From contig NZ_WIDQ01000003.1 in NCBI RefSeq assembly GCF_009495745.1, positions 310,001 to 374,000 of the forward strand: a DNA stretch of 64,000 bases. The letters are read 5' to 3'. How positions within the stretch are numbered: the stretch's first letter is position 1; each line of letters begins with the position of its first letter. The DNA comes from Niveispirillum sp. SYP-B3756 (GTDB lineage Bacteria > Pseudomonadota > Alphaproteobacteria > Azospirillales > Azospirillaceae). This document shows, piece after piece, positions 63,454-64,000 of the stretch. The position numbers and the translations under genes were made by a program. A model generated the notes under the pieces. That model did no database searches. It was not told where the DNA came from and worked only from the letters and a program-made list of their open reading frames with translations.

Positions 63454-64000
63454 CGACATCCCCAGCGAACAGATCGGCCCCCAGCGGCACCGCATTGCCC
63501 AACAGATCCAACTGGCGGGCTGGTGTTGCCGGCACGGGCAATCCCAGATAGCGATATCCGGTGTCCGTCAACATGCGCCCACGCGGTGTGCGCTGCAACA
63601 GGCCCTGTTGAATCAAATAGGGCTCGATGGTTTCCTCCAGCACGTCGCGCTGTTCGCCCAATGCTGCCCCCAGCGTTTCCACGCCCACCGGGCCGCCGCC
63701 ATAATGGTCGGCAATGCAGGAGAGATAACGCCGATCCATCGCGTCAAAGCCCAGCCGGTCCACCTCCAGCCTTGTCAGCGCCCGGTCGGCGGCTTCCGCA
63801 TCGGTGACCAGCAGCCCGGTGACGGCGGAGATATCCCGCACCCGGCGCAGCAGCCGGCCGGCCACGCGCGGGGTGCCGCGCGACCGGCGGGCAATTTCCA
63901 GCGCCCCTTCGTCCGTCAGTTCCATGCCCAGGATGCGGGCCCCACGGCTGACGATCAATTGCAGCTCTTCCGGTTCATAGAACTGCATCCGCAGCGGAAT
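63446..64000 (-). CDS. ruvB: Holliday junction helicase RuvB, C-terminal part (5' truncated by window edge)
   Basis: The reading frame is open to base 64000, so only the last 184 residues are visible. They begin [13 protein letters not shown] and contain [19 protein letters not shown] (sensor-2 region) and the C-terminal winged helix [20 protein letters not shown], then [15 protein letters not shown]. It is the motor of branch migration with RuvA. It lies upstream of ybgC-tolQ, as in many alphaproteobacteria. Confidence 0.96.
   Translation of the reverse strand: MPLRMQFYEPEELQLIVSRGARILGMELTDEGALEIARRSRGTPRVAGRLLRRVRDISAVTGLLVTDAEAADRALTRLEVDRLGFDAMDRRYLSCIADHYGGGPVGVETLGAALGEQRDVLEETIEPYLIQQGLLQRTPRGRMLTDTGYRYLGLPVPATPARQLDLLGNAVPLGADLFAGDVDA

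Overview
The window is GC-rich chromosomal DNA from a free-living alphaproteobacterium. Three things point to the Rhodospirillales/Azospirillaceae (Azospirillum/Niveispirillum-like): the gene order ruvB-ybgC-tolQ-tolR-tolA-tolB-pal-cpoB-tilS-ftsH-folP-glmM-thiD, the proA-nadD-rsfS-rlmH block, and the combination of a CheZ-type phosphatase with PilZ and partner-switch proteins. This placement rests on gene content and order; no 16S rRNA, tRNA, CRISPR array, prophage or intact insertion sequence was seen.

Layout. 1-3.7 kb: the 3' end of a molybdopterin-binding/nucleotidyltransferase fusion, then an alpha/beta hydrolase and an MsbA-like ABC exporter. 3.8-7.3 kb: a minus-strand signalling operon, cheZ - STAS - HATPase - receiver/SpoIIE phosphatase - PilZ. 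7.5-8.5 kb: a DUF2786-like/HTH protein with paired operators over its own start. 8.6-10.1 kb: a yqjH/yqjI-type ferric reductase and repressor pair. 10.1-15.3 kb: an L-rhamnose island for the non-phosphorylated diketo-hydrolase route. 15.4-23.1 kb: a tripartite RND pump divergent from a CpxR/CpxA-like two-component system, with a perfect CpxR box between them. 23.2-24.8 kb: OsmC, a small unknown and PurU. 25.0-31.2 kb: a MerR regulator followed by thiolase, FadN-type and acyl-CoA dehydrogenase genes. 31.4-38.7 kb: mixed functions including uvrB, a NERD-like membrane protein, an aspartate aminotransferase and a bestrophin. 38.8-41.8 kb: proA-nadD-rsfS-rlmH. 41.8-44.6 kb: two SDRs and an ACAD10/11-like kinase behind a PsrA-like palindrome. 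44.7-50.5 kb: a 577-aa unknown, GNAT-PhzF-GNAT-LysE, and a divergent MocR. 50.5-64 kb: the thiD-glmM-folP-ftsH-tilS-Tol/Pal-ybgC-ruvB block.

The least explained signal is a family of five interspersed elements (8476-8612, 31252-31412, 37259-37418, 42630-42755, 44643-44706). Each has a chain of hairpins whose stems change sequence between copies while keeping their pairing. The loops and linkers are conserved (GAC in one loop, GGA in another, GCCAAG and TGAGGG between hairpins). The two best copies end in ATACCAA/TTGGTAT-type terminal inverted repeats. I read this as a MITE-like, structure-selected family. A second, simpler family of long perfect palindromes (13024-13103, 29139-29229) also shows stem covariation around a conserved loop.

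Regulatory logic can be read directly in several divergent regions, where a regulator gene lies next to its likely target and a good palindrome or direct repeat lies between them: yqjH/yqjI, RND/cpxR, lysE/mocR, merR/fad genes and the rhamnose genes.
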